Shown here in pieces: positions 9,065 to 19,225 of a DNA stretch of 64,000 bases. Source of the stretch: Pseudomonadota bacterium (lineage in GTDB: Bacteria; Desulfobacterota; Desulfobulbia; Desulfobulbales; Desulfocapsaceae); contig JAHJNL010000028.1 in assembly GCA_018820855.1 (NCBI GenBank), positions 1-64,000 on the forward strand, written 5' to 3'. The stretch's first letter is position 1; each line of letters begins with the position of its first letter. The translations under genes and the position numbers were made by a program. The notes under the pieces were generated by a model. It had not been told where the DNA came from, ran no database searches, and saw nothing but the letters and a program-made list of their open reading frames with translations.

Positions 9065-9877
9065 TCAGCGTTTTCCAAGCTCTGTTGAGCGATTCACTGC
9101 TGCTGCAATGGCATCCATAATGATTCCCCGGAATCCGCTGCGCTCCAGGACGTGTTGTGCGGCAATGGTTGTTCCGCCCGGAGAGGTGACCATGGCTCGC
9201 AGTTCAGCAGGGTGCTTATTGCTCTCCATGAGGAGTTTTACAGAACCCAAGATAGTTTGCAGAGCCAAGGTCTCAGCAACGGGACGGGTCAGGCCTGATT
9301 CCACTCCAGCATCTATCATGGCCTCGGCAAAGGTGAAGACGTAGGCCGGACCTGAGCCACTGAGTCCGGTTACAGCATCAAGGGCCTGTTCATCAAGTAT
9401 GACCGCCTTGCCTACCTTGCTGAAAATCTCTTCGGCACGCTGCAGGTCACTTTTTTCGACATTTTTGTTGCCGCTCAGCGCTGATGCTCCCTCAAGAACC
9501 AGGGCCGGGGTATTAGGCATAACTCTGATGATTTTACAGTCGTCACGTCCCAATCCCTGTTCATAAAAAGAGATGGGGAGGCCTGCGGCTATGGAGATGA
9601 TCAGGTGCTGCGGACCTGTCATACTTTTACTGGCTGCCAGGACTCTATCCATGATCTGTGGCTTTACGGCCAGGATGATTGTGGCACATGTCTCCCAGAG
9701 AGCTGCACTCTCCTCAAAGCCCTCTACTCCGTAGGTGCTGGTAATATAGTCACGTCGTTCTGCGTTGGGTTCTGTGACGGAAATGGCCTCAGGACTATAG
9801 AGGCCGGACTTGATAATACCACGAATCAGGGCTTCACCCATCTGGCCGCCACCGATAAAACCAATTCTGTTATCCAT
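9065..9877 (-). CDS. proC: Pyrroline-5-carboxylate reductase
   Basis: 270 residues, normal length for ProC. The N-terminal Rossmann motif GFIGGGQMGEALIRG, the VMPNTP segment, TGLSGSGPAYVF and the C-terminal TSPGGTTIAA are all present. The enzyme performs the last step of proline synthesis, reducing pyrroline-5-carboxylate with NAD(P)H. It is upstream of nadK in a two-gene unit. ATG 9877 is the natural start before the first Rossmann strand. Confidence 0.95.
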   Translation of the reverse strand: MDNRIGFIGGGQMGEALIRGIIKSGLYSPEAISVTEPNAERRDYITSTYGVEGFEESAALWETCATIILAVKPQIMDRVLAASKSMTGPQHLIISIAAGLPISFYEQGLGRDDCKIIRVMPNTPALVLEGASALSGNKNVEKSDLQRAEEIFSKVGKAVILDEQALDAVTGLSGSGPAYVFTFAEAMIDAGVESGLTRPVAETLALQTILGSVKLLMESNKHPAELRAMVTSPGGTTIAAQHVLERSGFRGIIMDAIAAAVNRSTELGKR

Positions 9878-10081
9878 TTTCCTATCCTCTTGAGTGCCTT
9901 TAAAAGATCCAGTTTGTTAGGGTTAGCGGAAATTCTGTGAGAATGTACCATGTATGAGAAGAACAGTCTACAGGGGAAAGCAGGCTTTTGATTCGAGATG
10001 AAATATGGTTGTATTCATGATATACTATCTCAAATCTACTGAGATTAAATACTTTTGTCCATACAGGAGAGCTGGGAAAAA

Positions 10082-10519
10082 ATGAAAAAAATTGTGATTG
10101 GAATGTGCATGGTGCTGGCGATGGCCGGACATGGTTTTGGCGCTTGTGTCGAAGGCGATTGCGTCAATGGTCAGGGAACCTATGAATGGGAGGACGGGAC
10201 ACGCTATACAGGGAGCATACGTGATAAGGCTCCGGACGGAGATGGCACTATGCTCTATCCCGATGGCGGGGAATACAAGGGGAAAATGAAAAACGGTACC
10301 CGGAACGGCAGTGGGGAAATGTCATTCCCTGATGGGAGAAAATATAGCGGAGAGTGGGCAGACAACCTGATGAACGGCCAGGGGACAATGATTTGGCTTG
10401 ATGGCCGGAAGTATGAGGGCCAATGGATGGATGGCATGCAGCATGGCCAAGGCCGTCTCAGTCATCCGGACGGCAAGGTAAAAGAAGGACAGTGGGAGGA
10501 CGGTGATCTCCTGGATTGA
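10082..10519 (+). CDS. Exported MORN-repeat protein
   Basis: 145 residues. A signal peptide MKKIVIGMCMVLAMAGHGF is followed by about five MORN repeats of 23 residues, each with the pattern G-x-(W/Y/F)-x-DG-x-x-Y-x-G-x-W, for example FPDGRKYSGEWADNLMNGQG. MORN proteins form beta-sheet ribbons that bind lipid or protein partners; no enzymatic role is implied. A TTG at 10055 would extend the frame but place residues ahead of the signal peptide. An imperfect inverted repeat, ATCTCA (10027-10032) and TGAGAT (10040-10045), lies in the upstream region. Confidence 0.75.
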   Translation: MKKIVIGMCMVLAMAGHGFGACVEGDCVNGQGTYEWEDGTRYTGSIRDKAPDGDGTMLYPDGGEYKGKMKNGTRNGSGEMSFPDGRKYSGEWADNLMNGQGTMIWLDGRKYEGQWMDGMQHGQGRLSHPDGKVKEGQWEDGDLLD

Positions 10520-10596
10520 GAAGCTCAAGCGAAGGAAGATGTCGTTTTTATACATAATGATGATGGGAAGAGTAAGGATCCCAAGGAGAAAGAAGA

Positions 10597-10776
10597 ATGA
10601 TTAATCAGGAACTGCTGGATATTCTTGCCTGCCCTCAATGTAAAGGTCCGGTGCTTCTCAATGAGGCAGGTGATGGTTTGATTTGTAATACCTGTCGTCT
10701 GCTTTATGAGATTCGGGATGATATCCCTGTGATGTTGGTGGACGAGGCAAAGCCAATGGCTGAAACCACCAAATAG
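10597..10776 (+). CDS. Trm112/YcaR-like small zinc-ribbon protein
   Basis: 59 codons from ATG 10597 to TAG 10774-10776, preceded by AAGGAG at 10583-10588. The sequence has the Trm112 family pattern: LLDILACPQCKGPV, then GLICNTCRLLYEI and DDIPVML near the C-terminus, with CxxC pairs for one zinc. In E. coli the homologue YcaR sits among LPS/lipid genes; in eukaryotes and archaea Trm112 activates methyltransferases. Which applies here cannot be told. It is five bases upstream of the MscS gene, so they are co-transcribed. Confidence 0.85.
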   Translation: MINQELLDILACPQCKGPVLLNEAGDGLICNTCRLLYEIRDDIPVMLVDEAKPMAETTK

Positions 10777-10781
10777 CAGCT

Positions 10782-11921
10782 ATGGAATTTTCTTTTATAG
10801 GCCATCTGGAGGCCTACCTGGCCAAATTTCCACTGTTCCAGGAATATGATGTACTTGAAAGGCTGGTAATCATCTTAGTCTACCTTGTCCTGGCCAAGGT
10901 AATTGATCTGATTCTCATTCGAGCCTTGAGAGGTCTGGCCCAGAAAACCAGATTTCACCTTGATGATTATCTCGTAGCCTTCTTTCACCGACCTCTGCTT
11001 GTTACTGTGGCTATGCTCGGTGTTCTTCATGCCGCATCCATTGAACCGAAACTCCCTGAGGTGTCTTTCTTTATTCTTGTGGGAGGAGTCAAGACTCTGA
11101 TTCTGCTACTATGGTGCGCAGCAATTTCTCGCAGTTTGAGCAAGTTGACTCATAAGGAGACCTTGGAGCTTTTTGGGGCTGAGTATATTGATCCGGACAT
11201 TTTCCTGCTCTTTAAAAATGTTTCCAGAATTCTCATCCTTTTTCTTACCATTGTCTGGATCCTTCTCATTTGGAAGGTGAATCTTTCCCCGATTTTTGCT
11301 TCGGCCGGAATTGCTGGAATTGCCATAGCTCTGGCAGCCAAGGATACTCTGGCTAATTTTTTTGGCGGAATTTCTGTTTTTATGGATCGTGCCTATAAGG
11401 TGGGTGAATATATCATTCTTGATTCAGGGGAACGGGGGGAGGTGGTGGAGGTGGGCATTCGTTCCACGAAGATTCAGACGCGGGATGAAGTGCTCATTAC
11501 CATACCCAATTCCATCATGGCCAATTCCAAGATCATCAATCAATCAGCGCCGCAACCAAGGTTTCGGATTCGTCTTGATATTGGTGTGGCCTATGGAACA
11601 GATCTGGACCAGGTCGAAGAACTGCTCCTGCAGGTTGTGGCCGATAATAATCAGGTGATCCGGCAGCCTGCACCGCGACTCCGGCTTCGCTCATTTGGCG
11701 ATTCCGCTGTTAATTTCCAACTGCTTCTCTGGATTCGCGACCCGCGGGAACAGGGCAGGCAGACACATCTTTTGTTAAAAGAGATCTATCGATGTTTTAA
11801 CGAGAATAATATCTCTATTCCTTTCCCGCAGCGGGATGTCTATGTCAGGAGTGGTGAGAATCGTCCTGCAGTTCAGCAATTGCCGAAACAGGAGCTGGAT
11901 CGTATTGAGGGTGATATTTAA
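10782..11921 (+). CDS. MscS-type mechanosensitive channel
   Basis: 379 residues. There are about four hydrophobic segments before the pore helix (near 30-50, 65-85, 95-115, 150-170). The glycine/alanine-rich pore helix GIAGIAIALAAKDTLANFFGG follows, then the beta domain (FMDRAYKVGEYI, TIPNSIMANSKIINQS) and the C-terminal alpha/beta domain with SFGDSAVNFQLLLWI. This is the MscS core with extra N-terminal helices, a cytoplasmic-membrane channel that releases solutes under tension. The strong terminator at 12004-12045 follows. Confidence 0.9.
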   Translation: MEFSFIGHLEAYLAKFPLFQEYDVLERLVIILVYLVLAKVIDLILIRALRGLAQKTRFHLDDYLVAFFHRPLLVTVAMLGVLHAASIEPKLPEVSFFILVGGVKTLILLLWCAAISRSLSKLTHKETLELFGAEYIDPDIFLLFKNVSRILILFLTIVWILLIWKVNLSPIFASAGIAGIAIALAAKDTLANFFGGISVFMDRAYKVGEYIILDSGERGEVVEVGIRSTKIQTRDEVLITIPNSIMANSKIINQSAPQPRFRIRLDIGVAYGTDLDQVEELLLQVVADNNQVIRQPAPRLRLRSFGDSAVNFQLLLWIRDPREQGRQTHLLLKEIYRCFNENNISIPFPQRDVYVRSGENRPAVQQLPKQELDRIEGDI

Positions 11922-12003
11922 AAGAATGTCGAGCAGGAAGGTCGATATCTTGCTGTTCTCATCTGAGTTGATGGCATAGAGTCAAAGAGAGCAAAATGCG
12001 GAC

Positions 12004-12045
12004 AACAAAAAAGCCCGGTTCCAGAAGGAACCGGGCTTTTTTGTT
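12004..12045. terminator. Bidirectional rho-independent terminator
   Basis: Perfect 19-base arms: AACAAAAAAGCCCGGTTCC (12004-12022), loop AGAA, and the complementary arm 12027-12045. A GC-rich core flanked by A and T runs serves both strands, ending mscS from the left and ppsA from the right. Confidence 0.92.
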
Positions 12046-12064
12046 ACTTGCAGAAAAGAAGGAC

Positions 12065-14506
12065 TCAGGGTGCTATGCCCATCTCTTTTTCCTTCTCGTG
12101 TACAGCCATTCGGGTCTTGATGGCAGTATCGGGGATCAGCGACATTGAGTCGATACCAAGCTCAACCAGGAAGGTGGCAAACTCGGGGAAGTCAGAGGGA
12201 CCCTGACCGCAGATACCTATCTTTTTGCCGCGACGCTTGGCCGTCTTGATAACCATGCGGATCATATCCTTCACTGCTTCGTCACGCTCGTCGGCGATAC
12301 CGGCGATGAGGCCGGAGTCACGGTCAAGGCCGTAGGTGAGCTGGGTCAGGTCATTGGAACCGATAGAGAAGCCATCGAAGATGTCGGCAAAGGCATCGGC
12401 GGAGATGACGTTACTGGGGATCTCGCACATGACGTAGACTTCCAGGCCGTTTTCACCCTGAACCAGACCACATTCGCGCATAACCTGAATAACTTTTTTT
12501 CCCTCTTCCGGTGTTCGGCAGAAGGGTACCATCAGTTTAATGTTGTTCAGGCCCATATCGTTTCGTGCCTTGAGCAATCCCTGACATTCCAATTCAAAGG
12601 CGGGACGATACTTGGGGTCGTAGTAGCGCGAGGCTCCACGCCAGCCAATCATCGGGTTTTCCTCATTTGGTTCATAAAGGGTGCCGCCCGCCAGATTGGC
12701 ATACTCGTTACTCTTGAAGTCAGAAAGACGGACGATTACATCCTTGGGATAGAAACCGGCAGCAATACGGCCAACACCTTCGGCGACCTTATCGATGAAG
12801 AACTGCTTCTTGTCGGAGTAGGCACCAGTCTTGGCATCAATCTGTTTGACGATCTCCTGTTTTTCCGGATCACTGGAGGCCTTGAGCTCCTCATAGTTGA
12901 CAAGCGCCATGGGATGCAGGCCGATGTGGGAGTTGATGATAAACTCCTCACGGGCCAGTCCCACACCATCGTTGGGGATCTGGCACTCGATAAAGGCCTT
13001 TTCAGGAATGGCCAGATTCATCATGATCTTGGTCTTGGTGGCAGGCATGTCACCGAGATCAACCTTTTGAATCTCATATTTGAGCAGGCCATCATAGACA
13101 TATCCTGTCTCCCCCTCGGCTGAGGATGCGGTGATAGACTGACCGTTCTTGATCTTCTTTGAGCCGTCACCGGTTCCGATAACACAGGGGATACCGAGCT
13201 CACGGGAGATAATAGCAGCATGGCAGGTTCGACCGCCACGGTTGGTGATGATGGCACCGGCGATCTTCATGATCGGTTCCCAGTCAGGATCGGTCATGTC
13301 AGTGACCAGGACTTCACCTTTTTTAAAGGTGCTGATGTCCTTGACATCATTGATGCAATGGGCAACACCCTGACCGATCTTGGTTCCCACAGCCAGACCC
13401 TCGACAATAACATCGCCCTTCTCAAGCAGCTTGTAGGTCTCCATGATACCCTTGTTGGCCTGGGAGTGGACGGTCTCGGGACGGGCCTGGACGATAAACA
13501 GCTTGCCGGTACCGACATTGACGCCGTCACCATCTTTTGCCCATTCGATATCCATGCCTTTGCCGTAATGGTCCTCGATGATACAGGCCCACCTGGCCAG
13601 CTGCAGGATCTCGTCATCGCTGATGACGTAGGATCTGCGCTCTTCGTCGGTGGTGGGGATATTCTTAACCGGTTCTTCAGTGGCAGGATCGTTGTCGTAA
13701 ATCATCTTGATCTCTTTAGAACCCACCTTCTTGCCCACGATAGGCCGTTTACCTGCCTTGAGGGTGGGTTTGAAAACGTAGTACTCATCCGGATTCACAG
13801 CACCCTGAACTACGTTTTCACCTAATCCCCAGGCACCGGTGATAAATATGGCGTCTTCGAAGCCAGACTCGGTATCAATGGAGAACAAGACGCCGGAGGA
13901 GGCAGAGTCGGAACGGGCCATCTTTTGAATAGTAATGGAGAGGTAGACGTCAAACTGACCATAGCCCTGATGCTGGCGATAGGAGATGGCACGGTTGGTG
14001 AAGAGGGAGGCAAAACATTTTCTGCAGTTCTGGATGATATTGTCGTGGCCGTGGATGTTGAGATAGGTCTCCTGCTGACCGGCAAAGGAGGCATCCGGCA
14101 GGTCTTCGGCTGTAGCTGAGGAGCGTACGGCAACATCAACGTTTACACCGTATTCGGCTTCCATCTTTTGATACGCTTCGATAATAGCATTGCGAAGATC
14201 ATCAGGGAAGGGTGCAGTACGAATGATATCCCGACATTTCTCGCCACGCTCAGCCAGATTATGCATGTCTTCAATATCGAGATCAGAGAGTACTCTTTTG
14301 ATCTCGTCTTCAATGCCGGCCTCTTTCAGGAGGTAACGGTAGGCATAGGCAGTGATGGCAAAACCGTGGGGAATTGCAACGCCTTTACCAGTAAGATGCT
14401 GATACATCTCGCCAAGCGATGCGTTTTTACCACCGACCAGGGGGACATCATCAATACCTATATCATCAAACCATAGAATAAATTCCTTGTCGTGACTACT
14501 GCCCAT
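12065..14506 (-). CDS. ppsA: Phosphoenolpyruvate synthase
   Basis: 813 residues, close to the usual PpsA length. The N-terminal ATP-binding domain starts with GIDDVPLVGGKNASLGEM and includes VDVAVRSSATAEDLPDAS. The phosphohistidine domain carries the catalytic His in GGRTCHAAIISRELGIP. The C-terminal barrel carries the GSNDLTQLTYGLDRDSG motif. PpsA makes PEP from pyruvate and ATP, a gluconeogenic step needed when growing on C2/C3 acids or CO2. AGGAG is present eight bases before ATG 14506. Transcription ends in the shared terminator at 12004-12045. Confidence 0.95.
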   Translation of the reverse strand: MGSSHDKEFILWFDDIGIDDVPLVGGKNASLGEMYQHLTGKGVAIPHGFAITAYAYRYLLKEAGIEDEIKRVLSDLDIEDMHNLAERGEKCRDIIRTAPFPDDLRNAIIEAYQKMEAEYGVNVDVAVRSSATAEDLPDASFAGQQETYLNIHGHDNIIQNCRKCFASLFTNRAISYRQHQGYGQFDVYLSITIQKMARSDSASSGVLFSIDTESGFEDAIFITGAWGLGENVVQGAVNPDEYYVFKPTLKAGKRPIVGKKVGSKEIKMIYDNDPATEEPVKNIPTTDEERRSYVISDDEILQLARWACIIEDHYGKGMDIEWAKDGDGVNVGTGKLFIVQARPETVHSQANKGIMETYKLLEKGDVIVEGLAVGTKIGQGVAHCINDVKDISTFKKGEVLVTDMTDPDWEPIMKIAGAIITNRGGRTCHAAIISRELGIPCVIGTGDGSKKIKNGQSITASSAEGETGYVYDGLLKYEIQKVDLGDMPATKTKIMMNLAIPEKAFIECQIPNDGVGLAREEFIINSHIGLHPMALVNYEELKASSDPEKQEIVKQIDAKTGAYSDKKQFFIDKVAEGVGRIAAGFYPKDVIVRLSDFKSNEYANLAGGTLYEPNEENPMIGWRGASRYYDPKYRPAFELECQGLLKARNDMGLNNIKLMVPFCRTPEEGKKVIQVMRECGLVQGENGLEVYVMCEIPSNVISADAFADIFDGFSIGSNDLTQLTYGLDRDSGLIAGIADERDEAVKDMIRMVIKTAKRRGKKIGICGQGPSDFPEFATFLVELGIDSMSLIPDTAIKTRMAVHEKEKEMGIAP

Positions 14507-15110
14507 CGTTATTTCTCCTACTGGGATTAGATTGTTGAGGTGACAGATTCGCAGGTCCGAAAGTGTCTTATGTATCTTAGAATCATTAAGGTATAAAAAA
14601 TTAAGCCCCGTTTTTCAAGAGCCTGAAAAGAGGGACTCAAATAATATTGAAGCATTATATAAGGAAAACTGTCGATTCGTCAAGTGTTAGAGGCAGACTT
14701 TGTCTGGAACAATACCTTTGATTTTCTCTCACTGGAAGGGATCGCAATTTGTGCTTTCTTGATATTTGATATTGAGTACAAAGCCGTATTTTTTTAAAGG
14801 TGATAGAATTGCAAAATAATTAATTCCGGAATGGCTAAAAAGATACATACAGACTACGAAGAGCCTTTTTGGCAAGGTGTACGAATTTGAAAAAGTGGAA
14901 CGTACACAAAATATGCCGTAATGACAGTAAATTTGCAATAGCGAAGCAGGAAAATATTTTTTACGATGTTATCTCTGATAACTAAGAGATGAATTGGTAG
15001 AAGAGAAGCGGAAAGTATGATATTGTTTTTTACTACCCTGAAGGATCACGTTTACTCAGCTAAGTTGAAAAAAAAACTCCTGTATGGGAGGAAAGCGGAG
15101 GTTGGAAGGT
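14507..15110. other. Intergenic region between divergent ppsA and phosphohexomutase
   Basis: About 600 bases, AT-rich, with no supported gene. It must hold promoters for both flanking genes. A minus frame at 14729-14938 has no recognisable product. No riboswitch fold was recognised by eye. Confidence 0.5.
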
Positions 15111-16847
15111 ATGTCTCAGGCAACAACATTCAAAGAACTCTATCATCAATGCAACATTGGCAGCGTCCATTCTCAAAGTGATTATTTTTCCCTGATCAGG
15201 GAGTTGGTTCGTCTGCGAAATGATGAGGGCACTGAGTGGCAGCGCTATATTGACCAGACATATGCTCTGGTCATGGATGAGATTATTACCAATGCCGGTG
15301 AGCCGGTAACCCCTGTGAAGTTCGGTACCTCGGGTTGGCGTGGAATGCTGGGAAAAGACCTTTTCCTGCGTTCGGTATCCTTTGTCACCGCAGCAATCCT
15401 TGATTTATATCTGGCCGTGGACAATGAACCTGAACTGGCAGTTTTTCTTGGAGTGTCCAGTCTGGGGGAGGCCAGAAAACGTGGATGTGTGCTGGGTTTT
15501 GATAATCGTTTCGGCGGGGAAATCCTGGCTGGAGCGGTGACCGAGGTTTTGAGAGGGGCGGGTTTTACGGTTCACTATGCCGGAGAATCCACTACCGGTG
15601 TTCTTTCCGCGGCCGTTCTTGAATTGAATGCTGCGTTTTCTATCAATCTTACTCCATCTCATAACCCTCTTGAATACGGCGGTTACAAATATAACGCAGC
15701 AGACGCCGGTCCGGCAGCGGCAGAGTTGACCGGACGAATTACGGCTCGAGCCCGGGAGATCATTGCCGCCGGGAGTTCACCGTTGGTTGCTCTGGATAAG
15801 CCTGTGGTGTCTCCTGAAGCGCGCAACGATGTACACCCTTTTGATGCCCTGAGTACCTGGAAGCAGCTTGTCCGCAGAAATAAGTCCATTCATGGGGTGA
15901 ACTACGATGATATCCTGGATCGATTTGCAGGAGACAAAGAAGTAGTCGTGGTCATCGATTCTGTGCACGGGGCAAGCAGAATTCATATAGATTCCCTTTT
16001 TGAAGGGGCTGGCAGTGAACGCCTAGTCCAGTTACGGGCCAATGCGGATCCTACCTTTAACGGGATCGCCCCGGAACCCTCATCGGTGAATATCGCTGGA
16101 GTGATTGATATTCTCGCGTTGCGGAAAGAATCCTTGAAGGTTGGCGCGATCATTGATCCAGACGGTGACCGGATCAGGTTTACGGACGGCACCACAGAAA
16201 TCAGTATGAATCAGTTTGGGGCTATGGCCTATCATTTTCTTCACGAGGAGAAGGGAAAAAGAGGTATGGTGGCCAAAACCGTGGCTACTTCAAATCTTGC
16301 CAATCGACTGGCTGAGGTCTTTGGTGAAGAAACGTATGAACCGCGGGTGGGCTTCAAAGAGTTCAAGCCTGTGATCGGCAAGGCCCTGGTCTGTTTCGAG
16401 GAATCGGACGGGATCTCTATCATCGGTCATACTCCGGAAAAAGATGCCTATATCGGACTGTTGCTCGCCCTTGATATGGTTTTGAGTCGCAGGCAGAATC
16501 TTGGCGATTATCTGGCCGAGATAGAAGGGGAATTCGGTGCCTATTATCCGGATCGGGATGGTTTGTTGGTGAGTTCCCAGGGAAAGGAGCTGACCGCCGC
16601 ATTGTCTAAGCTTGGAAAATATGATGTTGGCAGTACTATACGTGTTGGCGACAGGGAGCAGGTTATCAGTCAGGTTATTGCCATTGACGGTCGAAAGATG
16701 ATTTTAGAAGACGGCTCCTGGCTCATGATCAGGCCGTCCGGGACTGAGCCTAAGGTCCGGTTTTATGTGGAGTCACGAACGGCCAGTGGTACCGCAGCCC
16801 TGGTTCAGGCCGCTCGGGTTATGTTGGAAGAGATAGGTCTCGTATAG
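15111..16847 (+). CDS. Alpha-D-phosphohexomutase (phosphoglucomutase/phosphomannomutase family)
   Basis: 578 residues. Family signatures run in order: FGTSGWRG near residue 75, the active-site phosphoserine loop INLTPSHNPLEYGGYKYN, the Mg2+-binding DPDGDRIRF, the sugar loop FEESDGIS, and the phosphate-binding RPSGTEPKVRFYVE. The enzyme interconverts hexose 1- and 6-phosphates and so feeds LPS and exopolysaccharide sugars. Which hexose cannot be decided. ATG 15111 is preferred over 15084 because GGAGG and GGAAGG precede it. The N-terminal 60 residues before FGTSGWRG are longer than in the short PMM/PGM group. Confidence 0.85.
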   Translation: MSQATTFKELYHQCNIGSVHSQSDYFSLIRELVRLRNDEGTEWQRYIDQTYALVMDEIITNAGEPVTPVKFGTSGWRGMLGKDLFLRSVSFVTAAILDLYLAVDNEPELAVFLGVSSLGEARKRGCVLGFDNRFGGEILAGAVTEVLRGAGFTVHYAGESTTGVLSAAVLELNAAFSINLTPSHNPLEYGGYKYNAADAGPAAAELTGRITARAREIIAAGSSPLVALDKPVVSPEARNDVHPFDALSTWKQLVRRNKSIHGVNYDDILDRFAGDKEVVVVIDSVHGASRIHIDSLFEGAGSERLVQLRANADPTFNGIAPEPSSVNIAGVIDILALRKESLKVGAIIDPDGDRIRFTDGTTEISMNQFGAMAYHFLHEEKGKRGMVAKTVATSNLANRLAEVFGEETYEPRVGFKEFKPVIGKALVCFEESDGISIIGHTPEKDAYIGLLLALDMVLSRRQNLGDYLAEIEGEFGAYYPDRDGLLVSSQGKELTAALSKLGKYDVGSTIRVGDREQVISQVIAIDGRKMILEDGSWLMIRPSGTEPKVRFYVESRTASGTAALVQAARVMLEEIGLV

Positions 16848-17199
16848 GTTGCAAGTAGCTTTCATACGCATGAGCACCGGAGTATCCTTCCTCACTGGTT
16901 GACCCGTGATCTGGTTACCAGGCATACTGGTGTAAATGAGCACAGGCATATGGAGTACTGTTGTGCAGTTGATATCAAGGTGTGAGAGGTTTTTTTGCAT
17001 GCACCGCTATAGCTCAAATCCCAATGCTATGGAAATCGTCATTGCTTTTTGACCTTCCGGTATTAGAATAAGAAAACTGTGCGAAGATAATAACTCATCA
17101 AAGGAATTGATTTTTCTACAACAAGTTCATCAAAAAGTCATTCGGGCCGCTCGGACCGGATTGGTTAAATACAAGACAGATCGATCAGGAGTAGAGATT
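16848..17199. other. Intergenic region upstream of nifU
   Basis: About 350 bases without a supported gene. The nifU frame stays open back to 17107, but that extension lacks resemblance to NifU. I see no sharp promoter or terminator. Confidence 0.4.
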
Positions 17200-18039
17200 A
17201 TGTGGGAATATACAGATAAGGTACAACAGCACTTTTTACACCCCCATAATGTTGGGGAAGTTGAGAAACCCAATGGTACCGGTGAGGTGGGCTCCCTTGC
17301 CTGTGGGGATGCCTTGAAGCTGACATTGAAAATAGATAAAGACGAACGCATTGTTGATGCCAAATTTAAGACCTTTGGCTGTGCCTCTGCTATTGCCTCC
17401 TCGTCGGCCTTGACTATGATGGTCACTGGGATGACCGTGTCTGAGGCCGAGAAAATCACCAATGAGGATATTGCCGATTACCTTGGCGGCCTGCCAAAGG
17501 AAAAGATGCACTGTTCTGTCATGGGGCGTGAGGCACTGGAAGCCGCTATTGCTGATTATCGTGGGGTGATGCTGCCCATGGCCGAGGGCGAGGTGGTCTG
17601 CGAGTGTTTCGGGGTTACTGACCTTGAGGTGATACGGGCGATCAGGGAATCGAATCTGCGTTCGGTCGAAGAGATAACCAATTTTACCAAGGCCGGCGGT
17701 GGCTGCGGAAAATGTGAGGATCGGCTGCGGGAGATCCTGCATGCGACAGTGAGTGAAGGAACGGTCACACCGGTCCAGATTGTAGGTCATCCAAAACGTA
17801 TGACCACTCTGCAGAAGATCAAGAAGATTGAGGAGGTCCTTGAACGCGAGATCAAACCAGTTCTTCGTAAGGATGGCGGTGATATTGAACTGGTAGATGT
17901 TGATGGTGATTTTGTCATGGTTTCTCTGCGTGGAGCCTGTACAAGCTGTGCCAAATCCCAGACCACCCTGAAAGAGTATGTGGAGAAAAAACTGAGGGAA
18001 CTGGTGCTTGAGACTCTGATTGTGGAGGAAGCTAAATAA
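17200..18039 (+). CDS. nifU: NifU-type iron-sulfur cluster scaffold
   Basis: 279 residues in the three-domain NifU layout. The N-terminal IscU-like scaffold (about 1-125) has cysteines in SLACGDAL, FGCASA and MHCSVMG. The central BFD-type [2Fe-2S] domain (about 130-185) has VVCECFGVTD and GGGCGKC. The C-terminal NfuA-like domain has CTSC. It assembles Fe-S clusters with sulfur from NifS. AGGAG lies eight bases before ATG 17200. The stop overlaps the nifS start by one base. No nitrogenase gene is nearby, so this pair is probably the general cluster-assembly system, as in other anaerobes that use NifUS for housekeeping (inference). Confidence 0.93.
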   Translation: MWEYTDKVQQHFLHPHNVGEVEKPNGTGEVGSLACGDALKLTLKIDKDERIVDAKFKTFGCASAIASSSALTMMVTGMTVSEAEKITNEDIADYLGGLPKEKMHCSVMGREALEAAIADYRGVMLPMAEGEVVCECFGVTDLEVIRAIRESNLRSVEEITNFTKAGGGCGKCEDRLREILHATVSEGTVTPVQIVGHPKRMTTLQKIKKIEEVLEREIKPVLRKDGGDIELVDVDGDFVMVSLRGACTSCAKSQTTLKEYVEKKLRELVLETLIVEEAK

Positions 18040-19223
18040 TGAACTGTGATGCAGATAAAGTGATTTATATGGACAATAATGCCACCACCCGGGTTGCTCC
18101 CGAGGTGGTGGATGCCATGCTGCCGTTTTTAACGGATTGTTACGGCAATCCATCCAGCATGTATAACTTCGGCGGCCAGGTGGGAACAGCCATAAGCCAG
18201 GCCAGGGGCAAGGTTGCGGAATTGCTCGGTGCCGAGTCTTCGGAGATTATCTTTACCAGCTGTGGCACGGAAAGCGACTCCACTGCCATTCTTTCTGCCC
18301 TGCAGGCCTTTCCCGAAAAGAGGCATATCGTTACCACCCGGGTGGAGCATCCTGCGGTCAAGAATCTTTGTGAAAATCTGGATCGGCTCACCGGACACAA
18401 GCATCGGGTGACTCGTCTGCAAGTGGAATCCGATGGAACCCTGGACATGGCGCGATATGAAGAGGCCCTGGCTGATGATACCGCCATTGTCTCTGTCATG
18501 TGGGCCAATAACGAGACAGGGGTTATTTTTCCTGTGGAAAAAATGGCGGTCATGGCTAAAGAGCGGGGAATCCTTTTTCATACTGATGCTGTTCAGGCCG
18601 TGGGCAAGATCCCCATTAACCTGGGAAAGCTCGATATCGATTTTCTTTCCCTGTCAGGTCACAAACTTCATGCCCCAAAAGGGGTGGGCGTTCTCTATGT
18701 AAAACGTGGTACTCCATATGTTCCGTTTCTTGCCGGAGGCCATCAGGAAGAGGGTCGGCGTGGCGGAACAGAAAATGTGGCTTCCATTGTGGGCTTGGGA
18801 AAGGCCTGTGAACTTGCCGGGAAAATGATGGGGGAAGAAAACAGCAGGGTCAAGGCGCTGCGTGATCGACTTGAAGAGGGTTTGCTCGCCTCTGTTCCCA
18901 AATCCATGCTCAATGGCCACAAGACAGATCGGCTTCCCAATACCAGCAATATCAGTTTCGAGTTTGTGGAAGGCGAGGCTATTTTGCTGCACATGAACAT
19001 CTATAATATCTGTGCCTCATCGGGGTCAGCGTGCACTTCCGGATCCCTTGAACCGTCCCACGTCCTGCGGGCCATGGGTGTTCCTTTTACTGCTGCCCAC
19101 GGTTCCATCCGCTTTTCCCTCAGCATCTATAATACTGAGGCCGAGGTGGATTTCGTGCTGGAGAAGATGCCTCCCATCATAGCGGAGCTTCGTGAAATGT
19201 CCCCCTTTTGGAAAGCGGAGTAA
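18039..19223 (+). CDS. nifS: Cysteine desulfurase NifS
   Basis: 394 residues, class V aminotransferase fold. PLP-binding Lys is in SLSGHKLHAPKGVG and the mobile catalytic Cys loop in ASSGSACTSGSLEPSHVL. The N-terminal YMDNNATTR motif is typical. It removes sulfur from cysteine and hands it to NifU. Because the organism also seems to make a selenoprotein, the enzyme might additionally act on selenocysteine, but nothing in the sequence shows that. It is second in the nifU-nifS-thyX unit. Confidence 0.95.
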   Translation: MNCDADKVIYMDNNATTRVAPEVVDAMLPFLTDCYGNPSSMYNFGGQVGTAISQARGKVAELLGAESSEIIFTSCGTESDSTAILSALQAFPEKRHIVTTRVEHPAVKNLCENLDRLTGHKHRVTRLQVESDGTLDMARYEEALADDTAIVSVMWANNETGVIFPVEKMAVMAKERGILFHTDAVQAVGKIPINLGKLDIDFLSLSGHKLHAPKGVGVLYVKRGTPYVPFLAGGHQEEGRRGGTENVASIVGLGKACELAGKMMGEENSRVKALRDRLEEGLLASVPKSMLNGHKTDRLPNTSNISFEFVEGEAILLHMNIYNICASSGSACTSGSLEPSHVLRAMGVPFTAAHGSIRFSLSIYNTEAEVDFVLEKMPPIIAELREMSPFWKAE

Positions 19224-19225
19224 TC

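Noticed and set aside
13220-13825. 201-residue plus frame within ppsA
   Set aside because: Antisense shadow of a strongly coding gene.
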